From: Jingyaoa shaoxingensis
Lineage (GTDB): Bacteria > Bacillota > Clostridia > Lachnospirales > Lachnospiraceae
Direction: 5' to 3'
DNA: 64,000 nucleotides
Assembly: GCF_014385005.1 (NCBI RefSeq)
Contig: NZ_JACRSZ010000007.1
Location: forward strand, 127,452-191,451
The position numbers were made by a program, and so were the translations under genes. Shown here one piece after another: positions 1 through 8,515 of this stretch. Positions within the stretch are counted from its first letter, which is position 1. Each line of letters opens with the position of its first letter. The notes below the pieces were generated by a model. It was not told the DNA's origin. It was given only the letters and a program-made list of their open reading frames with translations, and made no database searches.

Positions 1-1008
1 TATCCTCAGGAATTTATCCAGACCGGTATTTCAGCTATCGATGGTCTGAACACACTGGTTCGTGGACAGAAGCTGCCAATCTTCTCTGCATCCGGTCTTC
101 CGCATGCACAGCTGGCAGCACAGATTGCAAGACAGGCAAAGGTTCGTGGAAAAGATGAACAGTTCGCCGTTGTATTTGCAGCTATGGGTATTACCTTCGA
201 AGAGTCCAACTTCTTCGTAGAGAGCTTTAAAGAAACAGGCGCCATCGACCGTACCGTTATGTTTGTCAACCTGGCAAACGACCCGGCGGTAGAACGTATC
301 GCAACACCGCGTATGGCACTGACAGCAGCAGAATTCCTTGCTTTCGAAAAAGGCATGCACGTACTGGTTATCCTGACGGATATTACCAATTACGCAGATG
401 CACTTCGTGAAGTATCTGCCGCACGTAAGGAAGTTCCTGGACGTCGTGGATATCCTGGATATATGTACACTGACCTCGCAACACTGTATGAAAGAGCAGG
501 ACGTCAGGTAGGTAAGGACGGAAGTATCACCATGATCCCGATCCTGACCATGCCGGAAGATGATAAGACTCATCCGATCCCTGACCTTACCGGATACATC
601 ACAGAAGGACAGGTTATCTTAAGCCGTGATCTTTACAGAAGAGGTGTTACACCTCCAATCGATGTACTGCCGTCTCTGTCCCGTCTGAAAGATAAAGGTA
701 TTGGAGAAGGAAAGACACGTGCTGACCATGCCAATACCATGAACCAGCTGTTTGCAGCTTACTCCCGTGGTAAAGATGCAAAAGAACTGATGGTTATCCT
801 TGGTGAAGCTGCCCTTTCAGACATCGACCTGATTTATGCAAAATTTGCAGATGCATTTGAAAAAGAATATGTATCTCAGGGTTACGATACCAACCGTGAT
901 ATCGAAGAGACTCTGGAGATTGGATGGAAGCTGCTCTCCATTCTTCCAAGAAGCGAACTGAAACGTATCGATGACAAGTTCCTCGATATGTACTATGGAA
1001 AACAGTAA
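1..1008 (+). CDS. atpB: V-type ATP synthase subunit B (5' end outside window)
   Basis: This is the non-catalytic nucleotide-binding subunit B of the peripheral V1 sector of a V/A-type ATPase, which couples ATP to ion translocation at the membrane. The frame is open from base 1 and begins inside the nucleotide-binding core ([17 protein letters not shown], then [18 protein letters not shown]). It runs 335 residues to TAA, so roughly the first 120 residues of a ~455-residue protein are missing. The characteristic [16 protein letters not shown] and [13 protein letters not shown] stretches are present. Subunit D follows 37 bases later, the standard B-D order of clostridial V-ATPase operons. The family call is secure; whether the pump moves H+ or Na+ cannot be told from this fragment. 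Confidence 0.97.
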   Translation, partial: YPQEFIQTGISAIDGLNTLVRGQKLPIFSASGLPHAQLAAQIARQAKVRGKDEQFAVVFAAMGITFEESNFFVESFKETGAIDRTVMFVNLANDPAVERIATPRMALTAAEFLAFEKGMHVLVILTDITNYADALREVSAARKEVPGRRGYPGYMYTDLATLYERAGRQVGKDGSITMIPILTMPEDDKTHPIPDLTGYITEGQVILSRDLYRRGVTPPIDVLPSLSRLKDKGIGEGKTRADHANTMNQLFAAYSRGKDAKELMVILGEAALSDIDLIYAKFADAFEKEYVSQGYDTNRDIEETLEIGWKLLSILPRSELKRIDDKFLDMYYGKQ

Positions 1009-1045
1009 ATCGCAGTAAAAAACTTGGAAGGAAGGTGAATGCAAA

Positions 1046-1729
1046 GTGGCATCTACACAGGTGAATCCTACCCGTATGGAGCTGACCCGCCAGAAGAATA
1101 AGCTGAAAACAGCGGTTCGCGGCCACAAGCTCCTAAAGGATAAGCGAGACGAGCTGATGAGACAGTTCCTGGATCTCGTTCGCGAGAACATGGAACTGCG
1201 TCTGAAGGTAGAAGCTGGTATCCGTTCTGCAAACACCAACTTTGTCATTGCAAAAGCAGGAATGTCCGAACCGACATTAAAGACTGCTCTGATGACACCG
1301 AAACAGGAAGTTTATCTGGAAGTTGACAAGAAAAATGTTATGAGCGTGGATATTCCGGTTCTGGAATACAAAACCAGAACTGCGGATGCCAACGACATCT
1401 ATTCTTATGGTTTTGCCTTTACTTCCAGTGACCTGGATGGTGCAGTAAAATCTCTGGCAGATGTACTGCCGGATATGCTGAAGCTTGCAGAGAGCGAGAA
1501 AGCATGCCAGCTGATGTCAGCGGAGATCGAAAAGACCAGGAGACGTGTAAACGCGCTGGAGCATGTTATTATCCCGGAAGCGCAGGAAAATATCAAGTAT
1601 ATTTCCATGAAGCTGGGTGAAAATGAACGTTCTTCTCAGATCCGACTGATGAAAGTAAAAGATATGATGCTGGAAGAAACCCATCATTACAAAGAAAAAG
1701 CTCACGAAAGAGCAATGGAGAATTCCTAA
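1046..1729 (+). CDS. atpD: V-type ATP synthase subunit D
   Basis: Subunit D is the central rotor stalk of the V1 motor that transmits rotation to the membrane ring. The protein is 227 residues, a little longer than the ~210 typical of the family. It has the family N-terminus NPTRMELTRQKNKLKTAVRGHKLLKDK and long amphipathic helices at both ends, as expected for the coiled-coil shaft. The start is GTG at 1046, preceded at 8-base spacing by a strong GGAAGGAAGG ribosome-binding site; the nearby ATG at 1039 is out of frame. It is the last gene of the V-ATPase operon because a strong terminator follows 16 bases after the stop. Confidence 0.96.
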   Translation: MASTQVNPTRMELTRQKNKLKTAVRGHKLLKDKRDELMRQFLDLVRENMELRLKVEAGIRSANTNFVIAKAGMSEPTLKTALMTPKQEVYLEVDKKNVMSVDIPVLEYKTRTADANDIYSYGFAFTSSDLDGAVKSLADVLPDMLKLAESEKACQLMSAEIEKTRRRVNALEHVIIPEAQENIKYISMKLGENERSSQIRLMKVKDMMLEETHHYKEKAHERAMENS

Positions 1730-1745
1730 AAAAGAGAACGAAAAG

Positions 1746-1784
1746 AGACAGTTCCTGTGCAAAGTGCAGAAACTGTCTTTTTTT
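1746..1784 (+). terminator. Rho-independent terminator of the V-ATPase operon
   Basis: An 8-bp perfect stem, AGACAGTT (1746-1753) with AACTGTCT (1771-1778), is followed by a run of seven T (1778-1784). It lies just after the atpD stop. Confidence 0.9.
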
Positions 1785-1798
1785 GGTATTTTGGATAC

Positions 1799-1827
1799 TT
1801 GTATTTGTGAAGATTTCAAGCTATAAT
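1799..1827 (+). promoter_or_regulatory. Sigma-A-type promoter for the first LCP gene
   Basis: TTGTAT (1799-1804) and a perfect TATAAT (1822-1827) are separated by 17 bases. They lie 54 bases upstream of the LCP start and just after the V-ATPase terminator. Confidence 0.65.
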
Positions 1828-1880
1828 ACATCAGAAAAGCAGGAAAAAGCGAGAAAAATAGAGAGATACGAGGGATGAGA

Positions 1881-3068
1881 ATGATGAAGAAAAAAGGACA
1901 TCTGGCACTGAAGATCCTGCTCGTTCTGGTGTTGATCTGTGCGGTGGCAGCAGGAGCCGGTTACTGGTTATTTAAGACACAGTTTTACGATCAGACGAAC
2001 TATGTGGAAAAAGGTACCTATGGAACCAGTGGTTTTTATGCAGAAGATATGATTTCGGCAGGACAGCTGGCAGGTCAGACAGCAAGAAAGGTCAAGGATG
2101 GGGAGGCAGTCGAAGAGGTTTCAGAGACTACATCAGAAGCTGTACTTTCTTCCGAAGATGAGGAAAAACTGATTGCAGAGCAGCAGGAAGCACTTTTGAA
2201 TACTGCAGATCAGATGTTCAGTACCAAGAATACCTATAACATTCTTCTGCTTGGTGTAGACAGAAGAGATGAATCCTGGAACGGTAATTCTGATGTGGTG
2301 ATGCTGGTGACAGTGAATATGGACAAACAGAAGATCTATATGACATCATTTCTGAGGGACTTATATGTGAATATTCCTGAGATTGGTGTGCGAAAGTTAA
2401 ATGCGGCCTGCGCCAACGGCGGACCGGAACTGGCAGAGGAGACTTTGAAGGAAAATTATCAGGTTCAGATCGATAATTATGCTATGGTAGATTTTAATGC
2501 CATGATTGATGTGATTGATGCACTGGGCGGCATAGAGCTGGAGATTGATGAAGATGAGCGTGTGACAGCCAATGACTACATTACCTGTATGTGCCAGGAT
2601 AATGAAGTGGACCCGGAACCATACTATATTAAAGAAGCCGGACTGGTACATCTGAGTGGTTATCAGGCAGTGGGATATGCAAGAAATCGTTATACCGGAA
2701 AAGGCAGTGATTTTGGAAGAACCCAGAGACAGCGAAATGTCATGACTGCGATCCTGAAAAAGGTACAGAGCGGAAGTTATGATTCTCTGACGGATGTAGT
2801 GAAGAGTATTATGCCGTATATCACTCACGATATTACAGAGATGGAGATGATCGGAATTCTTCTGAAGCTGAATACCTGGATTGGATATGATACCGTGGAA
2901 CAGCACATTCCTTATAATGACGAATACTACACAGACAATGAGATTCTGATTCCGAATGACATGTCGGATACGATTACGAAGCTGAATGGTCTACTTTATG
3001 GAGATCTGGAGATCAGTGAGACTGAAGGACAGAGTGAAACAGAGACAGGCAGCGAAGCAGAAGCGTAA
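1881..3068 (+). CDS. LCP (LytR-CpsA-Psr) family cell-wall glycopolymer ligase, copy 1
   Basis: LCP proteins transfer lipid-linked anionic glycopolymers onto peptidoglycan outside the membrane. A basic N-terminus and one membrane helix (about residues 9-30) are followed by a ~90-residue linker. The LCP domain starts at NTYNILLLGVDRRDE and carries SFLRDLYV, the ARNRYTGKGSDFGRTQRQRN block with its conserved arginines, and acidic residues typical of the pyrophosphate-binding site. The C-terminal tail is Glu/Ser/Thr-rich. Two in-frame ATGs lie at 1875 and 1881; AGGG at 1871-1874 fits 1881 (spacing 6), which I prefer. It is followed by a terminator and then a close paralogue in the same direction. 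Confidence 0.9.
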   Translation: MMKKKGHLALKILLVLVLICAVAAGAGYWLFKTQFYDQTNYVEKGTYGTSGFYAEDMISAGQLAGQTARKVKDGEAVEEVSETTSEAVLSSEDEEKLIAEQQEALLNTADQMFSTKNTYNILLLGVDRRDESWNGNSDVVMLVTVNMDKQKIYMTSFLRDLYVNIPEIGVRKLNAACANGGPELAEETLKENYQVQIDNYAMVDFNAMIDVIDALGGIELEIDEDERVTANDYITCMCQDNEVDPEPYYIKEAGLVHLSGYQAVGYARNRYTGKGSDFGRTQRQRNVMTAILKKVQSGSYDSLTDVVKSIMPYITHDITEMEMIGILLKLNTWIGYDTVEQHIPYNDEYYTDNEILIPNDMSDTITKLNGLLYGDLEISETEGQSETETGSEAEA

Positions 3069-3072
3069 GGCA

Positions 3073-3112
3073 ATGATTCCGGTACAATACAGAGTGTTCC
3101 GGAATCATTTTT
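3073..3112 (+). terminator. Terminator between the two LCP paralogues
   Basis: A 10-bp perfect stem, ATGATTCCGG (3073-3082) with CCGGAATCAT (3099-3108), runs into TTTTT (3108-3112). Confidence 0.88.
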
Positions 3113-3140
3113 AGAAAGAATATGGTTTGTGAGGTCTGAA

Positions 3141-4493
3141 ATGAAAAAAAAGAACGGAAAAGGGAACAAGAGAAAAATTGCAGGTATCATATGTCTGGTA
3201 CTGGTTGTACTGTTTGCCGGAACACTGGTTTCTGCGTACAGTATATTCAAAGTAAGATTCTATGATAGATCTAATTATGTAAAACGTGGTACCTATATGG
3301 CATCCAGGCTTACAGAACGAAAAGGTGTCGAGGGCGAGAAGAACCGCAGTGAAGCAGCAACGCAGGCAGTATCAGCTAAAACAGATGTATCTGAAGCCAC
3401 AGCCACAGACAAGAATAGCATATCAGTAAATTCAGCCACAAAAAATGCGGATGTAGATTCGGCAGAAAAAACAGATATTTTTGATACAGCAACGCTGACA
3501 ATACATCAGCGCCATCAGGTAGAGACAGGAATACCCGAGACAGAATCCGAAAGGAAAACACTGGCGGCAAGATCCGGCAGTACGGTGCAGAAAACGACAG
3601 AGAGCGAAAAAAGCAACATGCTGGTGAAGATGGCTCAGCAGTTTTTTTCTAAGAAGGATACCTACAATATTCTGCTTCTTGGTGTAGACAGAAGAGACGA
3701 GTCCTGGGAAGGCAATTCTGATGTGATTCTTCTGGTGACAGTGAACAAAGAAAAGAAGACCGTATATCTTACATCTTTTCTGCGTGATCTCTACGCGGAT
3801 ATTCCGGGGGTGGGAGTGCGCAAGCTGAATGCAGCCTGTGCCAATGGCGGACCGGAACTGACGGTACAGACTCTGGAAGATAATTATCAGGTTGAGATTG
3901 ATAACTACGCTATGGTAGACTTTAATGCCATGATTGATGTGGTGGATGCCCTGGGCGGTGTGGATCTGGAGATCGACGAAGATGAGCGGGTAACAGCCAA
4001 TGATTACATTACCTGTATGTGTGAAGACAATGGAGATGACCCGGAGGATTATTATATTGAAAAGGCCGGACTGGTACATCTGAATGGTTATCAGGCTGTT
4101 GGTTATGCACGTAACCGTTATACCGGAAAGGGCAGTGATTTCGGACGTACCCAGCGCCAGAGGAATGTACTGACAGCCATAGCAGAAAAAGCACAGGATG
4201 GGGATTATGCATCGTTGTCAGATACCATGGAAGATGTAATGCCTTATATAACCCATGATATTACAGAAATGCAGATGATTGGTCTGATGATGCAGCTTGG
4301 AAGCTGGCTGGATTATGATATTCAGCAGCAGCACATTCCGTATGACGGAGAATATACTTCACAGGATGAGATACTGGTACCGACTGATATGAATGCAACT
4401 GTGGAAAAACTCACATCCATTCTCTATGGAGACGGAGAGATTGAGACCGAAACCGAGTCAGAATCCGAGACAGAGACCGAAGCAGTACAGTAA
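3141..4493 (+). CDS. LCP (LytR-CpsA-Psr) family cell-wall glycopolymer ligase, copy 2
   Basis: This paralogue of the upstream gene has 450 residues and the same topology: a Lys-rich start, a membrane helix (about residues 12-32) and an extracellular LCP domain with GVDRRDES, SFLRDLYADIP, KLNAACANGGPEL and SDFGRTQRQRN. The two LCP domains are nearly colinear and mostly identical. This copy has a much longer Ser/Thr/Ala/Glu-rich linker between the membrane and the domain (about residues 45-165). Its tail is a Glu-Thr repeat. I place the start at ATG 3141 because GTGAGG ends 6 bases upstream; an in-frame GTG at 3129 has no site. The tandem suggests duplication followed by linker divergence; substrate specificity cannot be inferred. 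Confidence 0.9.
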   Translation: MKKKNGKGNKRKIAGIICLVLVVLFAGTLVSAYSIFKVRFYDRSNYVKRGTYMASRLTERKGVEGEKNRSEAATQAVSAKTDVSEATATDKNSISVNSATKNADVDSAEKTDIFDTATLTIHQRHQVETGIPETESERKTLAARSGSTVQKTTESEKSNMLVKMAQQFFSKKDTYNILLLGVDRRDESWEGNSDVILLVTVNKEKKTVYLTSFLRDLYADIPGVGVRKLNAACANGGPELTVQTLEDNYQVEIDNYAMVDFNAMIDVVDALGGVDLEIDEDERVTANDYITCMCEDNGDDPEDYYIEKAGLVHLNGYQAVGYARNRYTGKGSDFGRTQRQRNVLTAIAEKAQDGDYASLSDTMEDVMPYITHDITEMQMIGLMMQLGSWLDYDIQQQHIPYDGEYTSQDEILVPTDMNATVEKLTSILYGDGEIETETESESETETEAVQ

Positions 4494-4517
4494 AAAACAG
4501 ACAAAAACAAACCAATC

Positions 4518-4565
4518 AAAGCTTCTTTTAGAAAGGCAAGACGCCGGACTGAAGGAAGCTTTTTT
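4518..4565 (+). terminator. Terminator after the second LCP gene
   Basis: AAAGCTTC (4518-4525) pairs with GAAGCTTT (4555-4562) across a 29-base loop and is followed by T residues to 4565. Confidence 0.7.
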
Positions 4566-4630
4566 GAACTTTTTTGTGTCTTAAAAATCATTCTTATTGA
4601 CGTAAAAATAGAACTTTATGTAATATATAC

Positions 4631-4659
4631 TTGACAAAATGCTATTGCAAGAATAGAAT
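4631..4659 (+). promoter_or_regulatory. Promoter of the membrane protein/HTH gene pair
   Basis: TTGACA (4631-4636) and TAGAAT (4654-4659) are separated by 17 bases, 34 bases upstream of the start at 4693. Confidence 0.75.
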
Positions 4660-4692
4660 GAGAATATCAAAGGAAAGAATAGGAGGAATTTG

Positions 4693-5214
4693 ATGATGAA
4701 CGAACATTCGATTGGGTTTGCAGCAGGTTTTATATTGGCAGTAATCGCAGTGATAGCGATCAAACGTATCATGTACGGTAAGTCAGACAGAAAGCCAGAG
4801 TATGACGAAATGCAGAGAGCAGCGCAGGGAATGGCTTATAAATATGGATTTTTTACAGCAATTATAACAGGAGTAGTATGTGCCATATTGGATATACTGG
4901 ATATTCATCTATTTGCAGACGGAGCCACACCAATGTTTCTGATATTATTCTTAAGTGCAGGAGCATTCGCAGGATACAGCATCTGGAAGGAAGCATATTT
5001 TGGATTACATGCCAATACAGGGCGGTATATCCGGTTCTTATTTGTGGTGACGGTCATCAACCTGATTTCGGCAGTTCAGAGCTTCAGAAACGGAACGATG
5101 CTTACGAATGGGAAGCTGAATTATACCTGCGTGAATCTGTGGTGTGCCATACTGCTGGCTGTTATGTTGGTGATTATGCTGATTAAGAAAAATCAGAAGC
5201 AGGAAGAAGAATAG
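4693..5214 (+). CDS. Small integral membrane protein, paired with HTH regulator
   Basis: This is an unrecognised 173-residue membrane protein with five predicted hydrophobic segments, at about residues 8-25, 52-72, 81-99, 112-130 and 145-162. It has a charged cytoplasmic loop after the first segment (YGKSDRKPEYDEMQRAAQG). No enzymatic motif is visible. The start at ATG 4693 is set by a perfect AGGAGG at 4681-4686 (6-base spacing); ATG 4696 is possible. It is followed after 12 bases by a 65-residue Xre-type regulator. This membrane-protein/small-HTH pairing is common in Clostridia and Bacilli, where the regulator usually controls its partner. That function is inferred from context only. Confidence 0.75.
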   Translation: MMNEHSIGFAAGFILAVIAVIAIKRIMYGKSDRKPEYDEMQRAAQGMAYKYGFFTAIITGVVCAILDILDIHLFADGATPMFLILFLSAGAFAGYSIWKEAYFGLHANTGRYIRFLFVVTVINLISAVQSFRNGTMLTNGKLNYTCVNLWCAILLAVMLVIMLIKKNQKQEEE

Positions 5215-5226
5215 GACGGTGCATAG

Positions 5227-5424
5227 ATGAAGAACCTGAGAATGAAAGCTGCCAGGGCAGCAAAAGACATGTCCCAGCAGGAACTGGCAGATGCGGTCAA
5301 TGTTTCCAGACAGACCATCAATGCCATAGAAAAGGGAGATTACAATCCCACCATCAAGCTATGCCGTGCCATATGCCGGACACTGGATAAGACACTGGAT
5401 GACCTGTTCTGGGAAGAGGAGTAG
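5227..5424 (+). CDS. Xre-family HTH transcriptional regulator (65 aa)
   Basis: This is a single-domain Cro/C1-type DNA-binding protein. The helix-turn-helix (MSQQELADAVNVSRQTINAIEKGDYNPTIKL) covers most of its length and the typical ending LDKTLDDLFW is present. It has no sensor domain. It shares an operon with the upstream membrane protein (12-base gap) and is followed by a strong terminator. It probably represses its own promoter at 4631-4659, by analogy with similar pairs. Confidence 0.85.
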   Translation: MKNLRMKAARAAKDMSQQELADAVNVSRQTINAIEKGDYNPTIKLCRAICRTLDKTLDDLFWEEE

Positions 5425-5450
5425 AGGGCAGGACTGTTAAAAAATGATAA

Positions 5451-5491
5451 GGCAGTGATTTCCTGAAATCATGGAAATCACTGCCGTTTTT
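5451..5491 (+). terminator. Strong terminator between convergent genes
   Basis: A 13-bp perfect stem, GGCAGTGATTTCC (5451-5463) with GGAAATCACTGCC (5473-5485), is followed by GTTTTT. It separates the HTH operon from the convergent BlaR1-like gene. Confidence 0.92.
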
Positions 5492-5519
5492 CTATTTGTT
5501 TCTTTTATTTTCTTTGATA

Positions 5520-6854
5520 TTACTTATGTGGACAAGGATTATCTGTATGGGAACTCATTTTAACAAGATTCTTTTTGTACTGACATTTGGTACAGACTTG
5601 TGCACGCCAGGTAGTGACAATACATCCCTTTCCTTGTTTTTGATGTCTTTTAAAAGTACTCATTTTAAACGTGTGCTGGCAAGTTTTATAAGGAGTGGCA
5701 GAAGAATCGTTTGTGACAGGAAGGATTGTGCCGTCTTCCAGAATAAAATATTCATCGCAGTTTAGAAAAGCATGTTCATCTTCTGGAAGATCATCCCATG
5801 GAGAACAAGAATTATCATAATATATGGCAAACCAGTCCGTGTCTTGCAGGGAATCCGGTGTTTCATCTGAACCACGCCAATCTATGGTGGAAGGGGAATA
5901 TGCGCAGACCGGTACCGAGGCTGTGAAACATATACAGGTAAGCAAAAACAAAACAAAAGATTTTTTTCTCTGAACAGGAGATATGATCTTCCGAATGCGT
6001 TTTTTTAAAGCAGATTTGCCGGTTTTAGAAAAATATATGACAGGTGCGATATCAGAGCCAGATCGTGAGGCTATATCAATAAGAATGTTACCATATGCTT
6101 TTTTCTCGGCAGGTGTAAAATTGACAGTCAGTTTTTCGTCACAGTTCATTTCCTGGACCTCCTTTAATTCTTTGAAAAACAAATAAATAATTGGGTTGAA
6201 ACAGTGGAGCAGAACAGCCAGCAGAGCAATGACCCGATATAGAAAATCGTGATTCTTGATATGCTGTAACTCATGGTGCAGAATCATATCTGCGGAGGCA
6301 TCATCTACAAGTGATGTGAGAATAATCAGGGGATGAAACAGACCGCAGGTAAAGGGTGACAGATTGGTATCGCTCCGTAATATTCTTACATCAGAAGAGA
6401 TATGCATTGTATTTTTTAAAGAATACAAAGAATCAAGATAACATTCATCTGGTGTCATATTGTTGGATATATTCTTTCGAAAAATCAGAAAACTGATGAT
6501 CTGTGAGAGGATAATGACAGTCAGGATTGCAATCCATCCGATTAAAAGAATGCGATAGAATAAACTGATATACGGCAGAAGCAAACCAGAGTCTGTCAGA
6601 TTCACAGAATGGGCAACATCCAAAAAAACAACCGATTCTGAATAACTGGAATATGGCTGTGCAAAATACGATACCGCTACGTATTTCAGAAGAGGAAACG
6701 GTATCAGAAAAAAAGCCAGACAGATTTTTAGAATCAGGTACCGAAGATGTGCGCTGATCTGTTCATGTGTCAGAAAAACAGCAAGCAGATAGACCAGAAA
6801 TGCCAGTGTACCGGATGCACTCATGGTGAGAAGGAGTGTCAGTATCATCTTCAT
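5520..6854 (-). CDS. BlaR1/MecR1-type M56 membrane metalloprotease with Cys/His-rich C-terminal domain
   Basis: This is a membrane sensor-protease of the BlaR1/MecR1 class. In the family, an extracellular signal activates a cytoplasmic zinc protease that relieves repression by the partner BlaI. About four N-terminal membrane segments are seen (residues 5-28, 38-64, 92-124 and 205-226). The zinc motif HELQH is at 194-198, with a downstream NCDE supplying the likely third ligand, and another membrane helix lies near 285-305. Instead of the ~250-residue penicillin-binding domain of BlaR1, the exported end is only ~135 residues. It finishes in a domain rich in Cys and His (CQHTF, C-x9-CTKC, CPHK). 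It therefore probably senses something other than beta-lactam. The repressor gene lies upstream, 31 bases away. The start has a GAGG site 8 bases before it. Confidence 0.85.
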   Translation of the reverse strand: MKMILTLLLTMSASGTLAFLVYLLAVFLTHEQISAHLRYLILKICLAFFLIPFPLLKYVAVSYFAQPYSSYSESVVFLDVAHSVNLTDSGLLLPYISLFYRILLIGWIAILTVIILSQIISFLIFRKNISNNMTPDECYLDSLYSLKNTMHISSDVRILRSDTNLSPFTCGLFHPLIILTSLVDDASADMILHHELQHIKNHDFLYRVIALLAVLLHCFNPIIYLFFKELKEVQEMNCDEKLTVNFTPAEKKAYGNILIDIASRSGSDIAPVIYFSKTGKSALKKRIRKIISPVQRKKSFVLFLLTCICFTASVPVCAYSPSTIDWRGSDETPDSLQDTDWFAIYYDNSCSPWDDLPEDEHAFLNCDEYFILEDGTILPVTNDSSATPYKTCQHTFKMSTFKRHQKQGKGCIVTTWRAQVCTKCQYKKNLVKMSSHTDNPCPHK

Positions 6855-6885
6855 AGAGATAACCTCTTTTCATAAAATTGGGGAT

Positions 6886-7290
6886 TCAGGAATGTTCATC
6901 AGAAGGATCGGACAGACTGTCATCCAGTATCTGTTTCAGTTCTGCAACATCATCTTTCGTCAGCTTTGTTCCACCGGTAAGGGATGCAAGCAGATTCTTG
7001 ATAGAGCCGCCGAAGGATTCATCAACTACCTGTTTCGCATATTTTTGGGACAGATCCTGTTCGGAGAGTCTGGCTTTATAGGACTTGCGGTAACGTTTGC
7101 CATCAGTTTCCAGAACACCTTTCATAATCAGACGGCCAAGATAAGTCTGTGCAGTAGTAGCCGCCCAGTTCAGATGAAGTTCATCATTACAATAGCTGAG
7201 AATTTCATGAAACTGAAGAGCGGTATTCTTTTCCCAGAAAAGCTTCATAAGCTGATATTCCGCCTCAGATAAACCATAGTATGGATACAT
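6886..7290 (-). CDS. blaI: BlaI/MecI/CopY family transcriptional repressor
   Basis: This 134-residue winged-helix repressor is the DNA-binding partner of the M56 protease encoded just downstream. It has the family N-terminus LSEAEYQLMKLFWEKNTALQFHEI, the recognition region WAATTAQTYLGRLIMKGVLETDGKRYRKSY, and a C-terminal dimerisation helix with the GGSIKNLLASLTGG block that in the family carries the cleavage region. It is the first gene of the two-gene operon and has a well-formed promoter (7334-7362). Like its homologues it probably autoregulates and may also control the divergent exported-protein genes. No clear TACA/TGTA dyad was found. Confidence 0.9.
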   Translation of the reverse strand: MYPYYGLSEAEYQLMKLFWEKNTALQFHEILSYCNDELHLNWAATTAQTYLGRLIMKGVLETDGKRYRKSYKARLSEQDLSQKYAKQVVDESFGGSIKNLLASLTGGTKLTKDDVAELKQILDDSLSDPSDEHS

Positions 7291-7333
7291 AGTAAAACCT
7301 CATTTCGTAAATATAATATAGTCTGTTAAATTG

Positions 7334-7362
7334 ATCATACATGAAAAGAACGGGATAGTCAA
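7334..7362 (-). promoter_or_regulatory. Promoter of the blaI-blaR1-like operon
   Basis: On the minus strand, TTGACT (7362-7357) and TATGAT (7339-7334) are 17 bases apart, 44 bases upstream of the blaI start. Confidence 0.75.
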
Positions 7363-7400
7363 TAAAAAACTAAGAATTCTAATAATTTGTAGAATATGTA

Positions 7401-7429
7401 TTGACAGAAGATAAAAACAGTGATATTTT
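7401..7429 (+). promoter_or_regulatory. Promoter of the exported-protein gene cluster
   Basis: TTGACA (7401-7406) and TATTTT (7424-7429) are 17 bases apart and divergent from the blaI promoter. Its -35 box is 38 bases from the blaI -35 box, so a single repressor site could serve both. Confidence 0.65.
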
Positions 7430-7469
7430 CAAATTACGACATGCATGTAGAAAAAGGCGGAAAAGAAAA

Positions 7470-7913
7470 ATGAAAAGAATGGTAACAATTGTATTAAGTG
7501 TATTGACAATTATGACAAGTGCGACTCCTGTGGGGGCAGCAGAATTTGCAACAAAGACAACGGAAAGAATATCAACAGAGATCACCCAAAATCTGGAAAT
7601 TGGACAAGATTGTAACATCAATGGTGAAAAAGCAGGAAAGATTACAAAAATTTATCAAGATGGAACATTTGAGGTAAAGGAGATAAAAGAGACATACGCT
7701 GCAAAAAAACACACACATCGTGTTAAAGGAACACATACAGAGTCAACTATAAAAAAAGTAAATACTAAAGATGTGTGTTGTAAGTTATCTGTAACAATTT
7801 ATGGAACTTGTACAATATGCGGTGATAAAGTGATTGTATCGGTAAAAGATACGCCACAACCGCATAAATATAATTCATTAGGCAAATGTATGAATTGTGG
7901 GAGAAGAAAATAG
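7470..7913 (+). CDS. Secreted Cys/His-rich protein of unknown function
   Basis: This 147-residue exported protein has a signal peptide (KRMVTIVLSVLTIMTSATPVGAA, cleavage after AxA). The middle is basic and Thr-rich. The C-terminus carries HTHRVKGTH, CC, C-x9-CTIC, PHKY and a final CMNC, so it could form a small zinc-ribbon-like fold. The C-x9-C-T-x-C spacing and the following PHK match the exported tail of the neighbouring BlaR1-like protein. The start at ATG 7470 follows GGCGG/AAAAG. An upstream in-frame TTG at 7401 is rejected because it coincides with the -35 box. It opens a run of three exported orphans divergent from blaI. Confidence 0.75.
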   Translation: MKRMVTIVLSVLTIMTSATPVGAAEFATKTTERISTEITQNLEIGQDCNINGEKAGKITKIYQDGTFEVKEIKETYAAKKHTHRVKGTHTESTIKKVNTKDVCCKLSVTIYGTCTICGDKVIVSVKDTPQPHKYNSLGKCMNCGRRK

Positions 7914-7940
7914 ATAATAAGATAATAAGAGGATCAGAAA

Positions 7941-8480
7941 ATGTGTTCAATGAAAATAAAGACTTTAGTATTTGCATCTGCTTTTTTGTTTATGACAACA
8001 TCTCAAAATGGAGTTTATGCAGAGAACAGATCAGATGATAATGCAGGTATTTACAAGGAAGCAGAGGTGCTTAGGAACAAAGAAGGTGATATCATAGGTA
8101 TTGATGTAACAGATGAACCGGATATGACAGATTATGATACCGTTGATTTTGACATGTTGATAGAACATCCTTTATGGAAAGAATATGAGAAGTTTGATCT
8201 TACATATAATAAAGAAAAAAAACAAATCTTTTTCGCAGGGATGTTAGTGGATTCAATAGCGGATCAGTATTCTGACGAAACCATATTATATTATGACAGA
8301 GACGAATTCTTTCGTAATATGCTGAGTGATAAGAACAGTGAAGATCTGGAATCATTAGAAGAATCTGATGAGAGTGAAACTGTAACAGAGGACAATGAGG
8401 GAGTGCAGGAAGTTTCACTGGTTGCTCAACGAGATCAGGAATATAAGTTGCAGTATTTTACATTTATCAGAAATAATTAA
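7941..8480 (+). CDS. Secreted acidic protein of unknown function
   Basis: This unrecognised protein has 179 residues and a clear signal peptide (residues 1-27, ending NGVYA|EN). The mature chain is strongly acidic (Asp/Glu-rich, for example SEDLESLEESDESETVTEDNEG) and contains no cysteine. A region around DYDTVDFDMLIEHPLWKEYEKFDLTY looks folded; the C-terminal third looks disordered. AGAGG 8 bases upstream supports the start. It sits 27 bases after the Cys-rich secreted protein and 35 before the next exported gene, probably in one transcript. Codon use is AT-rich relative to the metabolic genes downstream. Confidence 0.7.
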   Translation: MCSMKIKTLVFASAFLFMTTSQNGVYAENRSDDNAGIYKEAEVLRNKEGDIIGIDVTDEPDMTDYDTVDFDMLIEHPLWKEYEKFDLTYNKEKKQIFFAGMLVDSIADQYSDETILYYDRDEFFRNMLSDKNSEDLESLEESDESETVTEDNEGVQEVSLVAQRDQEYKLQYFTFIRNN

Positions 8481-8515
8481 AAAAGGCAGATGCTTGAAAA
8501 TCCGGAGGAAAACAT

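Noticed and set aside
7401..7469. Longer N-terminus (TTG start) for the Cys-rich secreted protein
   Set aside because: The TTG coincides with the -35 box TTGACA, and the signal peptide begins properly at ATG 7470.
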